Both the position numbers and the translations under genes were made by a program. Below, one piece after another: positions 14,518 through 24,439 of a DNA stretch of 42,878 nucleotides; position 1 is the first letter of the stretch; each line of letters starts with the position of its first letter. The stretch is taken from the NCBI GenBank assembly GCA_030151365.1, contig JASLDW010000054.1:1-42878 (forward strand). The letters run 5' to 3'. The stretch comes from Lysobacter sp. (GTDB taxonomy: Bacteria; Pseudomonadota; Gammaproteobacteria; Xanthomonadales; Xanthomonadaceae). The notes under the pieces were generated by a model that was given only the letters and a program-made list of their open reading frames with translations, made no database searches and was not told the DNA's origin.

Positions 14518-15546
14518 GTGCCTGTTCCTGTTGAGAATCTGCGCGCCATGCGGAATTCCTTGTCAACCCAATCGTTGTTGAAGCGTTACGAGGCCGATCC
14601 TGGCCCGAGGCCGGGTTTGGCGCGGGCGATCCGCTTCTGCCTGCGCGCCCGTTTACAAGGCCGACTGCACCATCATTGGTTCGAGTTGATCGATCGTCCC
14701 GAACTGGGCGTGGCGCGCGCCGCCGGCACCGGGCTGGGCGAGCGCCTCCAGCGCCCCTACATCACGGCGAAGTTGACACGGTTGCAACGTTTCAGCCTGC
14801 TGCGCAAGCATTTCGAATTGCTGTGCAGGTTTCCCGAACCGGTGCGCAATGCGATCTATGGCAGCAAGGGATGGATCGTCGCGGCGTTCAGCGAAGACGG
14901 GATCGACCATGTGATCCGCCTGATCCACCAACCCGGTACCCAGCGCGAAGGCGACCTCAATCTTGTCTGGGATTGCTCGCTCGGGCGGGTCGCGATGGCG
15001 ACTTTCGCACTGCTGAATTCCCGGTTGGGCAGCCGTGCCGTGATCGTTGGCGGCTTGCAGGGCAGCAATGCCGGCGATGCCCATGCCGTCTATCAGGTCC
15101 TGACGCGCGCGATGCATGGGATGCGTCCGATGTCGGCGCTGGTGCATTTCCTGCAATTGATGGCGGGTCGACTGGGGGTCGGCCTGATGCTGGGGGTCGA
15201 GGATGCCGCGCATGCGATCTACCGCACTGGAGGGCGCGACGAGGCCAGGAAAACCCTGAGCTACGACACCATCTGGGACGCGCACGGCGGCGAGCGCTGG
15301 AAGTACGGCCTGTACCGGTTGCCGGCACGAGTCGCGATGCGCGATCTCGCCGAAGTCGCATCGAAGAAGCGCTCGATGTATCGCAAGCGCTACGCCATGC
15401 TGGAACGCATCGACCTGCTGATGGCCGACTCGCTGGCCTGGGTGGGCCAGTTGCCGCCGCCGCGGGTCGAGGAGGCTTGGGCGCCGCCGTCGCGCTCCTG
15501 GCTGTTCCATCCGGGCGATATCGAAATGGCCGACGCCTTCGCCTGA
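14518..15546 (+). CDS. DUF535 / VirK-YbjX family protein
   Basis: A 342-residue protein from GTG 14518; ATG 14548 is an equally possible start since neither has a clear ribosome site. Family words are RPYITAKLTRLQRFSLLRKHFELL, VIVGGLQGSN, HGMRPMSALVHFLQLMAGRLGV, TLSYDTIWDAHGGERWKYGLYRLP and ASKKRSMYRKRYAMLERI, matching the DUF535 pattern (VirK of Shigella, YbjX of E. coli) through nearly the full length. The biochemical role is unknown; VirK-type genes have been tied to virulence and antimicrobial-peptide stress in enteric bacteria. It lies between fabH and fabD, an unusual position, after an AT-rich stretch (14460-14490) that may hold its own promoter. Confidence 0.85.
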   Translation: MPVPVENLRAMRNSLSTQSLLKRYEADPGPRPGLARAIRFCLRARLQGRLHHHWFELIDRPELGVARAAGTGLGERLQRPYITAKLTRLQRFSLLRKHFELLCRFPEPVRNAIYGSKGWIVAAFSEDGIDHVIRLIHQPGTQREGDLNLVWDCSLGRVAMATFALLNSRLGSRAVIVGGLQGSNAGDAHAVYQVLTRAMHGMRPMSALVHFLQLMAGRLGVGLMLGVEDAAHAIYRTGGRDEARKTLSYDTIWDAHGGERWKYGLYRLPARVAMRDLAEVASKKRSMYRKRYAMLERIDLLMADSLAWVGQLPPPRVEEAWAPPSRSWLFHPGDIEMADAFA

Positions 15547-15587
15547 TCCGGTCCACCATTCTGGCGCGCATGGTCGGCCCCAGCGGC

Positions 15588-15593
15588 TACCAT
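15588..15593 (+). promoter_or_regulatory. Possible -10 box of fabD
   Basis: TACCAT (5 of 6 to TATAAT) lies 27 bases before the fabD GTG. No clear -35 is seen. If real it lets fabD-fabG be transcribed apart from the DUF535 gene. Confidence 0.3.
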
Positions 15594-15620
15594 GTGCGGC
15601 CATCCCGTGAAGAGTCATCC

Positions 15621-16559
15621 GTGACCGCACTCGCCTTCGTGTTCCCCGGCCAGGGCTCGCAAAGCCTCGGCATGCTGGCGGAACTGTCCGAACTGCATCC
15701 CGTCATCCGCAAGTCCTTCGATGAGGCGTCCGAAGGCGCCGATGTCGACCTGTGGGCGCTGTCCCAGGGCGGCCCCGAGGAAATGCTCAACCGTACCGAA
15801 TACACCCAGCCGGCCTTGCTGGCGGCCGGCGTCGCGGTATGGCGCGCATGGCAGGACAAGGGCGGCGCGCAGCCCTCCGTGCTGGCCGGCCACAGCCTGG
15901 GCGAATACAGCGCACTGGTCGCCGCCGGCGCCTTGTCGCTGAAGGACGGCGCGCACCTGGTGCGCATCCGCGGCCAGTTGATGCAGGACGCTGCGCCTGC
16001 CGGGACCGGTGCGATGGCGGCGGTGATCGGCGCCGACGACGACCTGGTCGCCGAAGTGTGCAAGGCCGCGTCGGAATCGCAGGTCGTGGTGCCGGCCAAT
16101 TACAACTCGCCCGGGCAGATCGTGATCGGTGGCGATGCCGCGGCGGTCGACCGTGCATTGGCGTTGCTGGCGGAGAAGGGCGTGCGCAAGGCGGTGAAGC
16201 TCGCCGTCAGCGTGCCTTCGCATACGCCGCTGATGCGCGAAGCGGCCAATCGCCTCGCCGAAACCATGCGCGGCCTGCACTGGACCGTGCCGTCGTTGCC
16301 GGTGGTGCAGAACGTCGACGCATCGGTGCACGCCGATGTCGATGCGATCCGCGAGGCGCTGGTGCGCCAGTTGTACCAGCCGGTGCGCTGGACCGAATGC
16401 GTGCAGGCGCTCGCCGCCAGGAGCGCGACGCGCATCGGCGAATGCGGCCCCGGCAAGGTGCTGGCGGGCCTGGTCAAGCGCATCGACAAATCCCTCGACG
16501 CACGCGCCCTTGGCAGCGTGCCCGAATTCGAAACCGCACTGGAAGAATGGAAGGCCTGA
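15621..16559 (+). CDS. fabD: Malonyl-CoA:ACP transacylase
   Basis: A 312-residue protein starting at GTG 15621 (MTALAFVFPGQGSQ); the frame is open further upstream but the family starts just before FPGQGSQ. The nucleophile Ser92 lies in GHSLGEYS, the substrate-carboxylate arginine in HLVRIRGQLMQ, and the catalytic His in SVPSHTPLM. It moves malonyl from CoA to the acyl carrier protein, supplying the extender unit. The stop TGA overlaps the fabG ATG by one base (TGATG), so the two are translationally coupled. Confidence 0.96.
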   Translation: MTALAFVFPGQGSQSLGMLAELSELHPVIRKSFDEASEGADVDLWALSQGGPEEMLNRTEYTQPALLAAGVAVWRAWQDKGGAQPSVLAGHSLGEYSALVAAGALSLKDGAHLVRIRGQLMQDAAPAGTGAMAAVIGADDDLVAEVCKAASESQVVVPANYNSPGQIVIGGDAAAVDRALALLAEKGVRKAVKLAVSVPSHTPLMREAANRLAETMRGLHWTVPSLPVVQNVDASVHADVDAIREALVRQLYQPVRWTECVQALAARSATRIGECGPGKVLAGLVKRIDKSLDARALGSVPEFETALEEWKA

Positions 16560-17302
16560 TGAGCAAGCCGCTGGAAAACGAAATCGCATTGGTGACCGGC
16601 GCATCGCGCGGCATCGGTGCCGCGATCGCCGACGAACTCGCCGCGCGCGGCGCAATCGTGATCGGAACCGCCACGAGCGAGTCGGGCGCTGCCGCGATCG
16701 GTGAACGCCTGAAGACGCTTGGTGGTCATGGCCGCGTGTTGAACGTGACCGAAGAAGGCGCGATCGAAGCGCTGATCGACGGCATCCAGAAGGAATTCGG
16801 CAAGCTCGACATCCTCGTCAACAACGCCGGCATCACCCGCGACAACCTGCTGATGCGGATGAAGGACGAGGACTGGCAGGCGATCCTCGATACCAATCTC
16901 ACCAGCGTCTATCGCGCCAGCAAGGCGGTGATGCGCGGGATGATGAAGGCGCGCAAGGGCCGCATCATCAACATCGCCTCGGTGATCGGCGTGACCGGCA
17001 ACGCGGGGCAGGCCAATTACGCCGCGGCGAAGGCCGGCATCATCGCGTTCAGCAAGTCGCTGGCGCGCGAGATCGGCAGCCGCGGCATCACCGTGAACGT
17101 GGTCGCGCCCGGCTTCATCGCCACCGACATGACGCGCGACCTGCCGGAAGAGGCCAAGGCCGCGATGCTCCAGCAGATCGCGCTGGGCCGCCTCGGCGAG
17201 CCGGCCGACATCGCCCGCGCGGTGGCCTTCCTGGCCGGCCCGGACGCGGCCTACATCACCGGTGATACCTTGCACGTCAACGGCGGCATGTACATGCCGT
17301 GA
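16559..17302 (+). CDS. fabG: 3-oxoacyl-ACP reductase
   Basis: A 247-residue short-chain dehydrogenase from ATG 16559. The NADPH-binding TGASRGIG lies at residues ~14-21, NNAG at ~90, the catalytic Ser is in NIASVIG, and Tyr154/Lys158 are in ANYAAAKAG; GGMYMP at the end is the typical FabG C-terminus. It reduces 3-oxoacyl-ACP in each elongation round. It overlaps fabD by one base and precedes acpP by 139 bases. Confidence 0.96.
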   Translation: MSKPLENEIALVTGASRGIGAAIADELAARGAIVIGTATSESGAAAIGERLKTLGGHGRVLNVTEEGAIEALIDGIQKEFGKLDILVNNAGITRDNLLMRMKDEDWQAILDTNLTSVYRASKAVMRGMMKARKGRIINIASVIGVTGNAGQANYAAAKAGIIAFSKSLAREIGSRGITVNVVAPGFIATDMTRDLPEEAKAAMLQQIALGRLGEPADIARAVAFLAGPDAAYITGDTLHVNGGMYMP

Positions 17303-17441
17303 TCCGGCATGGGTGGCCCGGCGATTGGCCCGGTTTCACCGGTCGGTTCGCCATTCGCCGCCGGATTGCTTGCCGAATCGACTTATGCACTACACTACGG
17401 CCTGAAAACCGAAACCTCCCTCCCTCTGGAGCAGCAAGAAC

Positions 17442-17684
17442 ATGAGCACCATCGAAGAACGCGTCAAGAAAATCGTTGTCGAACAGCTTGGCGTCAAGGA
17501 AGAAGATGTCAGCACCAATGCCTCGTTCGTGGACGATCTCGGCGCCGACTCGCTCGACACCGTCGAGCTGGTGATGGCGCTCGAAGAAGAATTCGAGTGC
17601 GAGATCCCGGACGAAGAAGCCGAGAAGATCACGACCGTGCAGCAGGCGATCGATTACGTCAAGGCGCACGTCAAGACGGCCTGA
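17442..17684 (+). CDS. acpP: Acyl carrier protein
   Basis: An 80-residue acidic protein starting MSTIEERVKKIVVEQLGVKEE. The 4'-phosphopantetheine attachment site is Ser37 in GADSLDTVELVMALEEEF. It carries the growing acyl chain for FabD, FabH, FabG and FabF, all encoded next to it. The ribosome site is GGAGCAGCAAGAAC just upstream. A weak -10-like TACACT is at 17391-17396 with an imperfect TTGCCG 15 bases before; acpP usually has its own strong promoter, but I am not sure of this one. A strong terminator follows at 17705. Confidence 0.98.
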   Translation: MSTIEERVKKIVVEQLGVKEEDVSTNASFVDDLGADSLDTVELVMALEEEFECEIPDEEAEKITTVQQAIDYVKAHVKTA

Positions 17685-17704
17685 TCGCGCCAGCAGCAAC
17701 ACGT

Positions 17705-17737
17705 CATGGGGCCGCGCTTCGCGGCCCCGTGCGTTTG
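17705..17737 (+). terminator. Terminator hairpin after acpP
   Basis: GGGGCCGCG (17708-17716) and CGCGGCCCC (17720-17728) form a perfect nine-pair stem with a CTT loop, extended by three more pairs (C-A-T with G-T-G), followed by a short T-run (17733-17736). It lies 23 bases past the acpP stop. The short T-run may allow partial read-through into fabF. Confidence 0.75.
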
Positions 17738-17800
17738 AGCGAACCCCGTTTTTGAATCACCCGTTTTGTTTCTGATCGAACACGATCTCCCGGAGTCAAA

Positions 17801-19039
<1,239 letters not shown>

Positions 19040-19061
19040 TCGCGCCGGGGGAGACTGTGCG

Positions 19062-20441
19062 ATGTCGCGCCTGATCCGGCGTCGCCTGCCAGCAAGCGCC
19101 GACCTGTTGCGCTTGCACCGGCATGATCCGGCGCGCTATCCGATGCTGCTGGAATCGTCGGCGCATGCGCTGGATGCGTCGGCGCGCCGGCACGCACACT
19201 GGGACATGCTGTTGGCGACGGATGGCGAAGGCTTTGTCCGCGCGCATGGCGGTGCCTTGCGTGGCCTGGATGGCGAGTCGCTGGAAGGCGGATTCCTCGA
19301 TCACCTCGAGCGTGTATGGGAGGCGCAGCGGCAAGTGTCCGATCCCGCCGATGCCGACCTGCCGTTCCGCGGCGGCTGGGCGGTGTTCTGCGCCTACGAG
19401 CTTGCCGGGGAAGTCGAGCCGACGTTGCATATTCCGCCAGCCGAAGGGCGCGGCCCGCGTGGGGTGGCGTTGCGCTGCCCGGCGGCGATCCTGCGCGATC
19501 ACGCCAGCGGCGAATGCATCGCGATCGCGGAGGCGGCTTGCGGGGATTGGCTCGATCGCATCGAAGCCGATCTGCAGGCGGCGCAGGCGGATGGCGAACC
19601 GTCGTGGCATCCACCGGTCGCGGTGGGTGAAGACGAGCCGCAACGCTTTCTCGATGGTGTCGCTGCAGTACTCAAGCACCTGCGTGACGGCGACATCTAC
19701 CAGGCCAATCTCTCGCGTGGCTGGTGGGCGCGATTCGCACGGGCGGTCGACCCGGCCGCGTTGCACGCGCGTTTGCGCACGGCCAACCCGGCGCCGTTCT
19801 CGGGGCTGTTCGTGCACGATGGATGGGCGGTGGCGAGTTCCTCACCGGAACGGCTGGCGACGATCCGCGGCGATATCGCCAGCACGCGCCCGATCGCCGG
19901 CACGCGCCCGCGCATCGCCGGCGACGACGATGGCGCGCGCATCCGCGAGCTGATCGACCACCCCAAGGAGCGTGCCGAACACGTGATGCTGGTCGACCTC
20001 GAACGCAACGACCTGGGTCGCGTCTGCGTCGGCGGCACGGTGGAAGTCGACGAGTTGATGACGGTCGAGAGCTACGCCCATGTCCATCACATCGTCAGCA
20101 ATGTGCGCGGGGTGCGTTTGCCCGGTGCAACTCCGGTCGACGTGCTGCGTGCGGTGTTCCCGGGCGGCACCATCACCGGCTGCCCGAAGGTGAGCTGCAT
20201 GCGCATCATCGCGGCGCAGGAAGGGATCGGTCGTGGCGCCTACACCGGCGCGATGGGCTGGCTCAACCGCGATGGCGACATGGACCTCAACATCCTGATC
20301 CGCACCGCCGAAGTCGAAGGCGACATGCTGCGTTTCCGCACCGGCGCCGGCATCGTGCTGCAGTCGATCGCCGACAGGGAACTCGCGGAGACGCGGGCCA
20401 AGGCGCGCGGATTGTTGCGTGCGCTGGGCGTGGAGGATTGA
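19062..20441 (+). CDS. pabB: Aminodeoxychorismate synthase component I (chorismate-binding)
   Basis: A 459-residue member of the anthranilate/aminodeoxychorismate synthase family. Visible motifs are IYQANLSR (~212-219), SSSPERL, STRPIAGTRPR (~274-284), DLERNDLGRVC, and the chorismate-binding PGGTITGCPKVSCM, then GAYTGAMGW and RTGAGIV at the end. With a PabA amidotransferase it converts chorismate to 4-amino-4-deoxychorismate for folate. The neighbour pabC (2 bases away) supports PabB over TrpE. An oddity is Ala279 in PIAGT: E. coli PabB has a reactive Lys here (PIKGT), while TrpE has Ala. Function is therefore inferred mainly from context and length. Confidence 0.85.
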   Translation: MSRLIRRRLPASADLLRLHRHDPARYPMLLESSAHALDASARRHAHWDMLLATDGEGFVRAHGGALRGLDGESLEGGFLDHLERVWEAQRQVSDPADADLPFRGGWAVFCAYELAGEVEPTLHIPPAEGRGPRGVALRCPAAILRDHASGECIAIAEAACGDWLDRIEADLQAAQADGEPSWHPPVAVGEDEPQRFLDGVAAVLKHLRDGDIYQANLSRGWWARFARAVDPAALHARLRTANPAPFSGLFVHDGWAVASSSPERLATIRGDIASTRPIAGTRPRIAGDDDGARIRELIDHPKERAEHVMLVDLERNDLGRVCVGGTVEVDELMTVESYAHVHHIVSNVRGVRLPGATPVDVLRAVFPGGTITGCPKVSCMRIIAAQEGIGRGAYTGAMGWLNRDGDMDLNILIRTAEVEGDMLRFRTGAGIVLQSIADRELAETRAKARGLLRALGVED

Positions 20442-20443
20442 GG

Positions 20444-21244
20444 ATGGATGCACGCGTGTTCCGCGGCAACCGGCGTGTGGACCACATCGATCCCGCCGAT
20501 CGCGGCCTGGCCTACGGCGATGGCGTGTTCGAGACGATGCGCGTGCATCGCGGGGATATCCCGTGGCTGGACGCACACCTGCAGCGGCTGCAGCGGGGTG
20601 CGCAACGCTTGGCGATCGCGCTGCCGGACGAGGCGCTGTTGCGCGCGGAGATCGCGGCGACGTGCGCGGGCCGGGATGCCGCCGTGCTGAAGCTGACCGT
20701 GACCCGAGGCGTCGGTGGGCGCGGGTACGCGCCACCGATGCAATCCGAACCGACCTGGGTGCTGTCATTGCACGAGGCGCCGCTGCCGATGCAGGCGGTG
20801 GATGCCGTCTGGTGCAGTACCACCTACGCCGAACAACCCGCGTTGGCCGGCATCAAGCACTGCAATCGCCTGGAGCAGGTGCTGGCGCGACGCGAGGTCG
20901 TTGCGGCTGACGCGGATGAGGGCCTGATGTGCGATGCCGCGGGAAACGTCGTGTCGGCGACGTCCGCCAATCTCTTCGTCCATGATGGCGTCGGCTGGCG
21001 CACGCCCAGGGTCGATCGATCGGGCGTCGCGGGCATTTGCCGCGACTGGCTGCTGCGCCAGGTTCCGGTGCGTGAAACGGTGCTCGATCGCGACAGTGTC
21101 GAGCGTTCATCCGCCATATTCCTCTGCAATGCGGTGCGCGGTATCCTGCCGGTGCGCCGCCTCGGCGCGCGCGAATGGCCTGCGAGCGCGGAGATTCGCA
21201 CCCTGCAATGCCAACTCGCCGATGCCCATCCGGGCTTGGCATGA
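20444..21244 (+). CDS. pabC: Aminodeoxychorismate lyase
   Basis: A 266-residue fold-type IV PLP enzyme from ATG 20444, two bases after pabB. Family signs are RGLAYGDGVFETMRVH at ~22-37, the PLP lysine Lys138 in AGIKHCNRLEQVLAR and SATSANLFVHD with CNAVRGILPV toward the end. It splits aminodeoxychorismate into 4-aminobenzoate and pyruvate. Branched-chain aminotransferases share the fold, but the folate context and shorter length favour PabC. Its stop overlaps mltG in an ATGA junction. Confidence 0.92.
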   Translation: MDARVFRGNRRVDHIDPADRGLAYGDGVFETMRVHRGDIPWLDAHLQRLQRGAQRLAIALPDEALLRAEIAATCAGRDAAVLKLTVTRGVGGRGYAPPMQSEPTWVLSLHEAPLPMQAVDAVWCSTTYAEQPALAGIKHCNRLEQVLARREVVAADADEGLMCDAAGNVVSATSANLFVHDGVGWRTPRVDRSGVAGICRDWLLRQVPVRETVLDRDSVERSSAIFLCNAVRGILPVRRLGAREWPASAEIRTLQCQLADAHPGLA

Positions 21245-22398
21245 CGGACCGGATGGAAACGATGGCGAAGCGTGCGAAGAAAAAGAAAAGCGGGTTCAGG
21301 GGATTGCTGCTGATCCTGGTGTTGGCGCTGCTCGCCGCGGGATGGCTGGCATGGCGGCACTACACGGTCTTCGTCGCACAGCCGATGCGCGGATTGCGTG
21401 ACGGTCAGCAGGTCAATGTCGGCAAGGGCAGTGCGCTGCCGCAACTCTTGCGCAAGCTGCGCGCCGCCGGCGTCAACCAGGGCTTCGACGTGGAGTGGCA
21501 GCTGCTGGCGCGCCAGCTCGGGGCTGCCGGCAAGTTGCAGGTCGGCGACTACGCGCTCAAGAACGGAATGACGCCTGCCGAACTGCTGCGCAATATCCGT
21601 GACGGCAAGGTGGTGAGCTATCGCTTCACCCTGATCGACGGCTGGAACATCCGCGACCTGCGCAAGGCCCTGGCCAAGGCCGAACCGATGAAGCACACCA
21701 TCGACACGATGAGCGATGCGCAATTGATGGCGGCGCTCGGCCACGCCGGACAGCATCCGGAAGGACGTTTCCTGCCCGAGACCTACCAGTACAACGTCGG
21801 TGGCAGCGACATCGATGTGCTGAAGCAGGCCCATGCCGCGATGGACAAGGCGCTGGCGGCGGCGTGGTCGTCGCGCGCGCAGGATCTGCCGCTGAAGACG
21901 CCGGAAGAGGCGCTGATCATGGCATCGATCGTCGAGAAGGAAAGCGGCGTTGCCGACGACCGCCCGAAGGTCGCTCGCGTATTCCTCAATCGTCTCGCCA
22001 AGGGAATGCGGCTGGAAACCGATCCCACCGTGATCTATGGCATGGGTGCGGCCTATGCCGGCAACATCCGCAAGAAGGACCTGCAGACCGACACGCCGTA
22101 CAACACCTACCTGCGCAGCGGATTGCCGCCGACGCCGATTTCGATGCCGGGCAAGGCGGCGTTGCAGGCGACGATGCATCCCGATGGTGGCGATGCGCTG
22201 TATTTCGTCGCCAGTGGCGACGGCAGCGGCCGCAGCCTGTTCGCGTCGACTTACGAACAACACCAGGCCAATGTCCGCGTCTATCTCGCGCGCTATCGCG
22301 CCGGGCTGGCCAAGGGTCCGCTGACCGGCACATCGACATCGACGGACGACGTGGATTCCGCGGCGGCGCCTGCACCGGCCGGAGCCACCAAGCCGTGA
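21241..22398 (+). CDS. mltG: Endolytic murein transglycosylase MltG (YceG)
   Basis: A 385-residue protein from ATG 21241 (ATGA overlap with pabC); ATG 21253 or 21262 are alternatives. A Lys-rich cytoplasmic stub (AKRAKKKKSG) is followed by one membrane helix (residues ~21-40) and a periplasmic part with the YceG domain. The catalytic Glu232 lies in ASIVEKESG, and the conserved TDPTVIYG, TPYNTYLRSGLPPTPI and YEQHQ segments follow. MltG cuts nascent peptidoglycan strands and sets glycan length. The C-terminal ~20 residues are Ala/Pro/Ser/Thr rich. Its stop overlaps tmk as GTGA. Confidence 0.94.
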   Translation: MTDRMETMAKRAKKKKSGFRGLLLILVLALLAAGWLAWRHYTVFVAQPMRGLRDGQQVNVGKGSALPQLLRKLRAAGVNQGFDVEWQLLARQLGAAGKLQVGDYALKNGMTPAELLRNIRDGKVVSYRFTLIDGWNIRDLRKALAKAEPMKHTIDTMSDAQLMAALGHAGQHPEGRFLPETYQYNVGGSDIDVLKQAHAAMDKALAAAWSSRAQDLPLKTPEEALIMASIVEKESGVADDRPKVARVFLNRLAKGMRLETDPTVIYGMGAAYAGNIRKKDLQTDTPYNTYLRSGLPPTPISMPGKAALQATMHPDGGDALYFVASGDGSGRSLFASTYEQHQANVRVYLARYRAGLAKGPLTGTSTSTDDVDSAAAPAPAGATKP

Positions 22399-23045
22399 AG
22401 GCATTGGAAACCGCGTCGCGACTGATCACGCTGGAAGGCGGCGAGGGCGCCGGCAAGTCGACCGTGTTGTCGGCATTGGCGCAGGCCTTGGGCGGACGCG
22501 GCGGCGAAGTGGTGACCACGCGCGAGCCGGGGGGCACGCCGCTGGCCGAGCGCATCCGCGAATTGCTGTTGCATCCCGACAACGCCGACGCCCCGGCCGC
22601 GGAGACCGAGTTGCTGCTGGTGTTCGCCTCGCGCGCGCAGCATGTCGCCAGCGTGGTGCGACCGGCATTGGCGCGTGGTGCGTGGGTGCTCAGCGATCGC
22701 TTCACCGATGCCAGCTTTGCCTACCAGGGCGGTGGGCGTGGCGTCGATGCCGCGACGATCGCGGCGCTCGAGTCGCGCTTCGTCGGGCTGCAGCCGGGAC
22801 TCACCTTGCTGCTCGACGTGCCGGTCGCGGTCGGTCGCGCGCGTGCGCAAGGCCGCGCCGCGCCGGATCGCATCGAAGCGGAAGCCGATGGATTCTTCGA
22901 ACGCGTGCGTGGCGCGTACCGTGAGCTTGCCGCGACACAGCCGCAGCGTTTCCACGTGATCGATGCCAGCCAGCCGGCGGAGCGCGTTGCCGCCGCCGCG
23001 GTTGCTGCGCTCGATCGGTACCTGCAGGGATTGCCGCAGGCATGA
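22395..23045 (+). CDS. tmk: Thymidylate kinase
   Basis: A 216-residue enzyme beginning at GTG 22395 inside the mltG stop (GTGA). The P-loop EGGEGAGKST is at residues ~14-23, TREPGGTPLAERIRE at ~43-57 and the DR[FY] word SDRFTDASFAYQGGGRG at ~98-114. It phosphorylates dTMP to dTDP. The LID region carries RAQGRAAPDRIEAE, where Arg and acidic residues fit TMP kinase of the E. coli type. The stop overlaps the holB start as ATGA. Confidence 0.95.
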   Translation: MKALETASRLITLEGGEGAGKSTVLSALAQALGGRGGEVVTTREPGGTPLAERIRELLLHPDNADAPAAETELLLVFASRAQHVASVVRPALARGAWVLSDRFTDASFAYQGGGRGVDAATIAALESRFVGLQPGLTLLLDVPVAVGRARAQGRAAPDRIEAEADGFFERVRGAYRELAATQPQRFHVIDASQPAERVAAAAVAALDRYLQGLPQA

Positions 23046-24013
23046 CCGCCGGATTCGCGCCCTGGCAACAAGCGGCCTACGAGCGTGCAGTCGCCAGCCT
23101 TGACGACGGTCGCCTCGGCCATGCGCTGCTGGTGTGCGGGCCGGCTCGGATCGGCAAGCGCGCGGTGGTCGATCACCTCGCCAAACGCGTGCTGTGCCTG
23201 GCGCCCGCAGCCGATGGCGAACCGTGCGGGGCGTGCCGCAGTTGCACGCTGTTCCCGACCGGCGCGCATCCCGACCTGCGCATCGTCACCCTCGAGATGA
23301 ACAAGGAAGGCACGCGCCTGCGCAGCGAGATCGTGATCGAACAAGCGCGCGACGTCGGCGCCTGGCTGGCGCTGACGTCTCAGCTGGGCGGCGCGCAGGT
23401 GGTGATCGTCGATCCAGCCGAGGCGATGAATTCCGCGGCTGCGAATGCGTTGTTGAAGACATTGGAAGAACCGCTGCCGAACCGCTACCTGTGGCTGGTG
23501 AGCGCGCAGCCGAACCGCCTGCCGGCGACGATTCGCAGCCGTTGCCAGCGCCTTGAACTTGCGCTGCCGGGCCAGGCAGTCGCGTTGCAATGGCTGTTCG
23601 ACCAAGGCAAGCCGCGCGCCGACGCCGAAGCCGCGCTGGCGGCGGCGCAAGGCGATCCCGGACAGGCCATGCATTGGCTGGAAAGTGGCGGCATGACGGT
23701 GCGCCGCCAGGTCGACGCCGACCTGCGTGCCATCGCCGAAGGCAGCGGCAACGCGGTGGAAATCGCGCAACGCTGGGCCGCCGATGGCGAAGCGACGCTG
23801 CGCCTGCGCTTCGCCGCCGATCTCGCCCGCGAACGCGCCGCCCGCTTGACCGATCCGGTGGAAACACGCAGGCTGGCACGGTGGTTCGACCAGGCCAACC
23901 GCGTGCGCGACATGTTGCGCACGACGATCCGGGCGGACCTCGCGATCGCCGGATTGCTGCTGGAATGGCGCGCCGGCCAACAGGAACCGAGGACAGGAGC
24001 GAGACGCGCATGA
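23042..24013 (+). CDS. holB: DNA polymerase III subunit delta-prime
   Basis: A 323-residue clamp-loader subunit. It has an altered P-loop GPARIGKRA (residues ~33-41, lacking the Ser/Thr after GK), as is normal for delta-prime, which does not hydrolyse ATP. Zinc cysteines are CLAPAADGEPCGACRSC (~54-70), the SRC motif appears as TIRSRCQRLEL, and LLKTLEEP is at ~138. With DnaX (encoded at 5110) and HolA it loads the beta clamp. It overlaps both tmk and pilZ by four bases, so its translation is tied to the chain. Confidence 0.94.
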   Translation: MTAGFAPWQQAAYERAVASLDDGRLGHALLVCGPARIGKRAVVDHLAKRVLCLAPAADGEPCGACRSCTLFPTGAHPDLRIVTLEMNKEGTRLRSEIVIEQARDVGAWLALTSQLGGAQVVIVDPAEAMNSAAANALLKTLEEPLPNRYLWLVSAQPNRLPATIRSRCQRLELALPGQAVALQWLFDQGKPRADAEAALAAAQGDPGQAMHWLESGGMTVRRQVDADLRAIAEGSGNAVEIAQRWAADGEATLRLRFAADLARERAARLTDPVETRRLARWFDQANRVRDMLRTTIRADLAIAGLLLEWRAGQQEPRTGARRA

Positions 24014-24366
24014 GCACACCGCAGGGCGGACGCCAGGCCATCGTGTCGTTGCCATTGGCAGACAAGGACCAGGTCTATGAGGCCTACATGCCATTCGTGC
24101 GCAACGGCGGCTTGTTCGTGCGCACGACCAAGCGCCACTTCATCGGCGATCCGGTGTTCCTGCTGGTGACGCTGCCAGGTTCGACCGAACGCATCCCGGT
24201 GTCGGGTCGCGTGGTCTGGGTGACGCCGCCGGGTGCGCAGGGCGGACGTCCTGCCGGCATCGGCGTGCAGTTCGACGACACCGCCGAAGCGGTCACCTTG
24301 CGCGGCAAGCTCGAGGTCGAGCTCGCCGGTCGCCTCGAATCGGACAAACCGACCGCGACGATGTGA
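24010..24366 (+). CDS. pilZ: Type IV pilus assembly protein PilZ
   Basis: A 118-residue PilZ-domain protein from ATG 24010, overlapping holB (ATGA). It begins STPQGGRQAIVSLPLADKD and contains AYMPFVRNGGLFV, KRHFIGDPVFLLVTLP, VSGRVVWVTPPGAQG and GIGVQFDD, closely like Xanthomonas PilZ as I recall it. The RxxxR and D/NxSxxG motifs that bind cyclic di-GMP are absent, as in true PilZ orthologues, which act by contacting FimX and PilB to drive pilus assembly rather than by binding the nucleotide. The position after holB is conserved in Pseudomonas and Xanthomonas. Confidence 0.94.
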   Translation: MSTPQGGRQAIVSLPLADKDQVYEAYMPFVRNGGLFVRTTKRHFIGDPVFLLVTLPGSTERIPVSGRVVWVTPPGAQGGRPAGIGVQFDDTAEAVTLRGKLEVELAGRLESDKPTATM

Positions 24367-24439
24367 TCAAGCACGCGCTGGCTTGGCGGGTGACCAGCTC
24401 CGGCGGGCGGGTCGCCGCAAGTACGTCCATGTAGGCTCG

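Noticed and set aside
17366..17396. acpP promoter from TTGCTT or TTGCCG with TACACT
   Set aside because: Spacings of 19 or 15 bases are poor; noted in the acpP entry but not supported enough to list.
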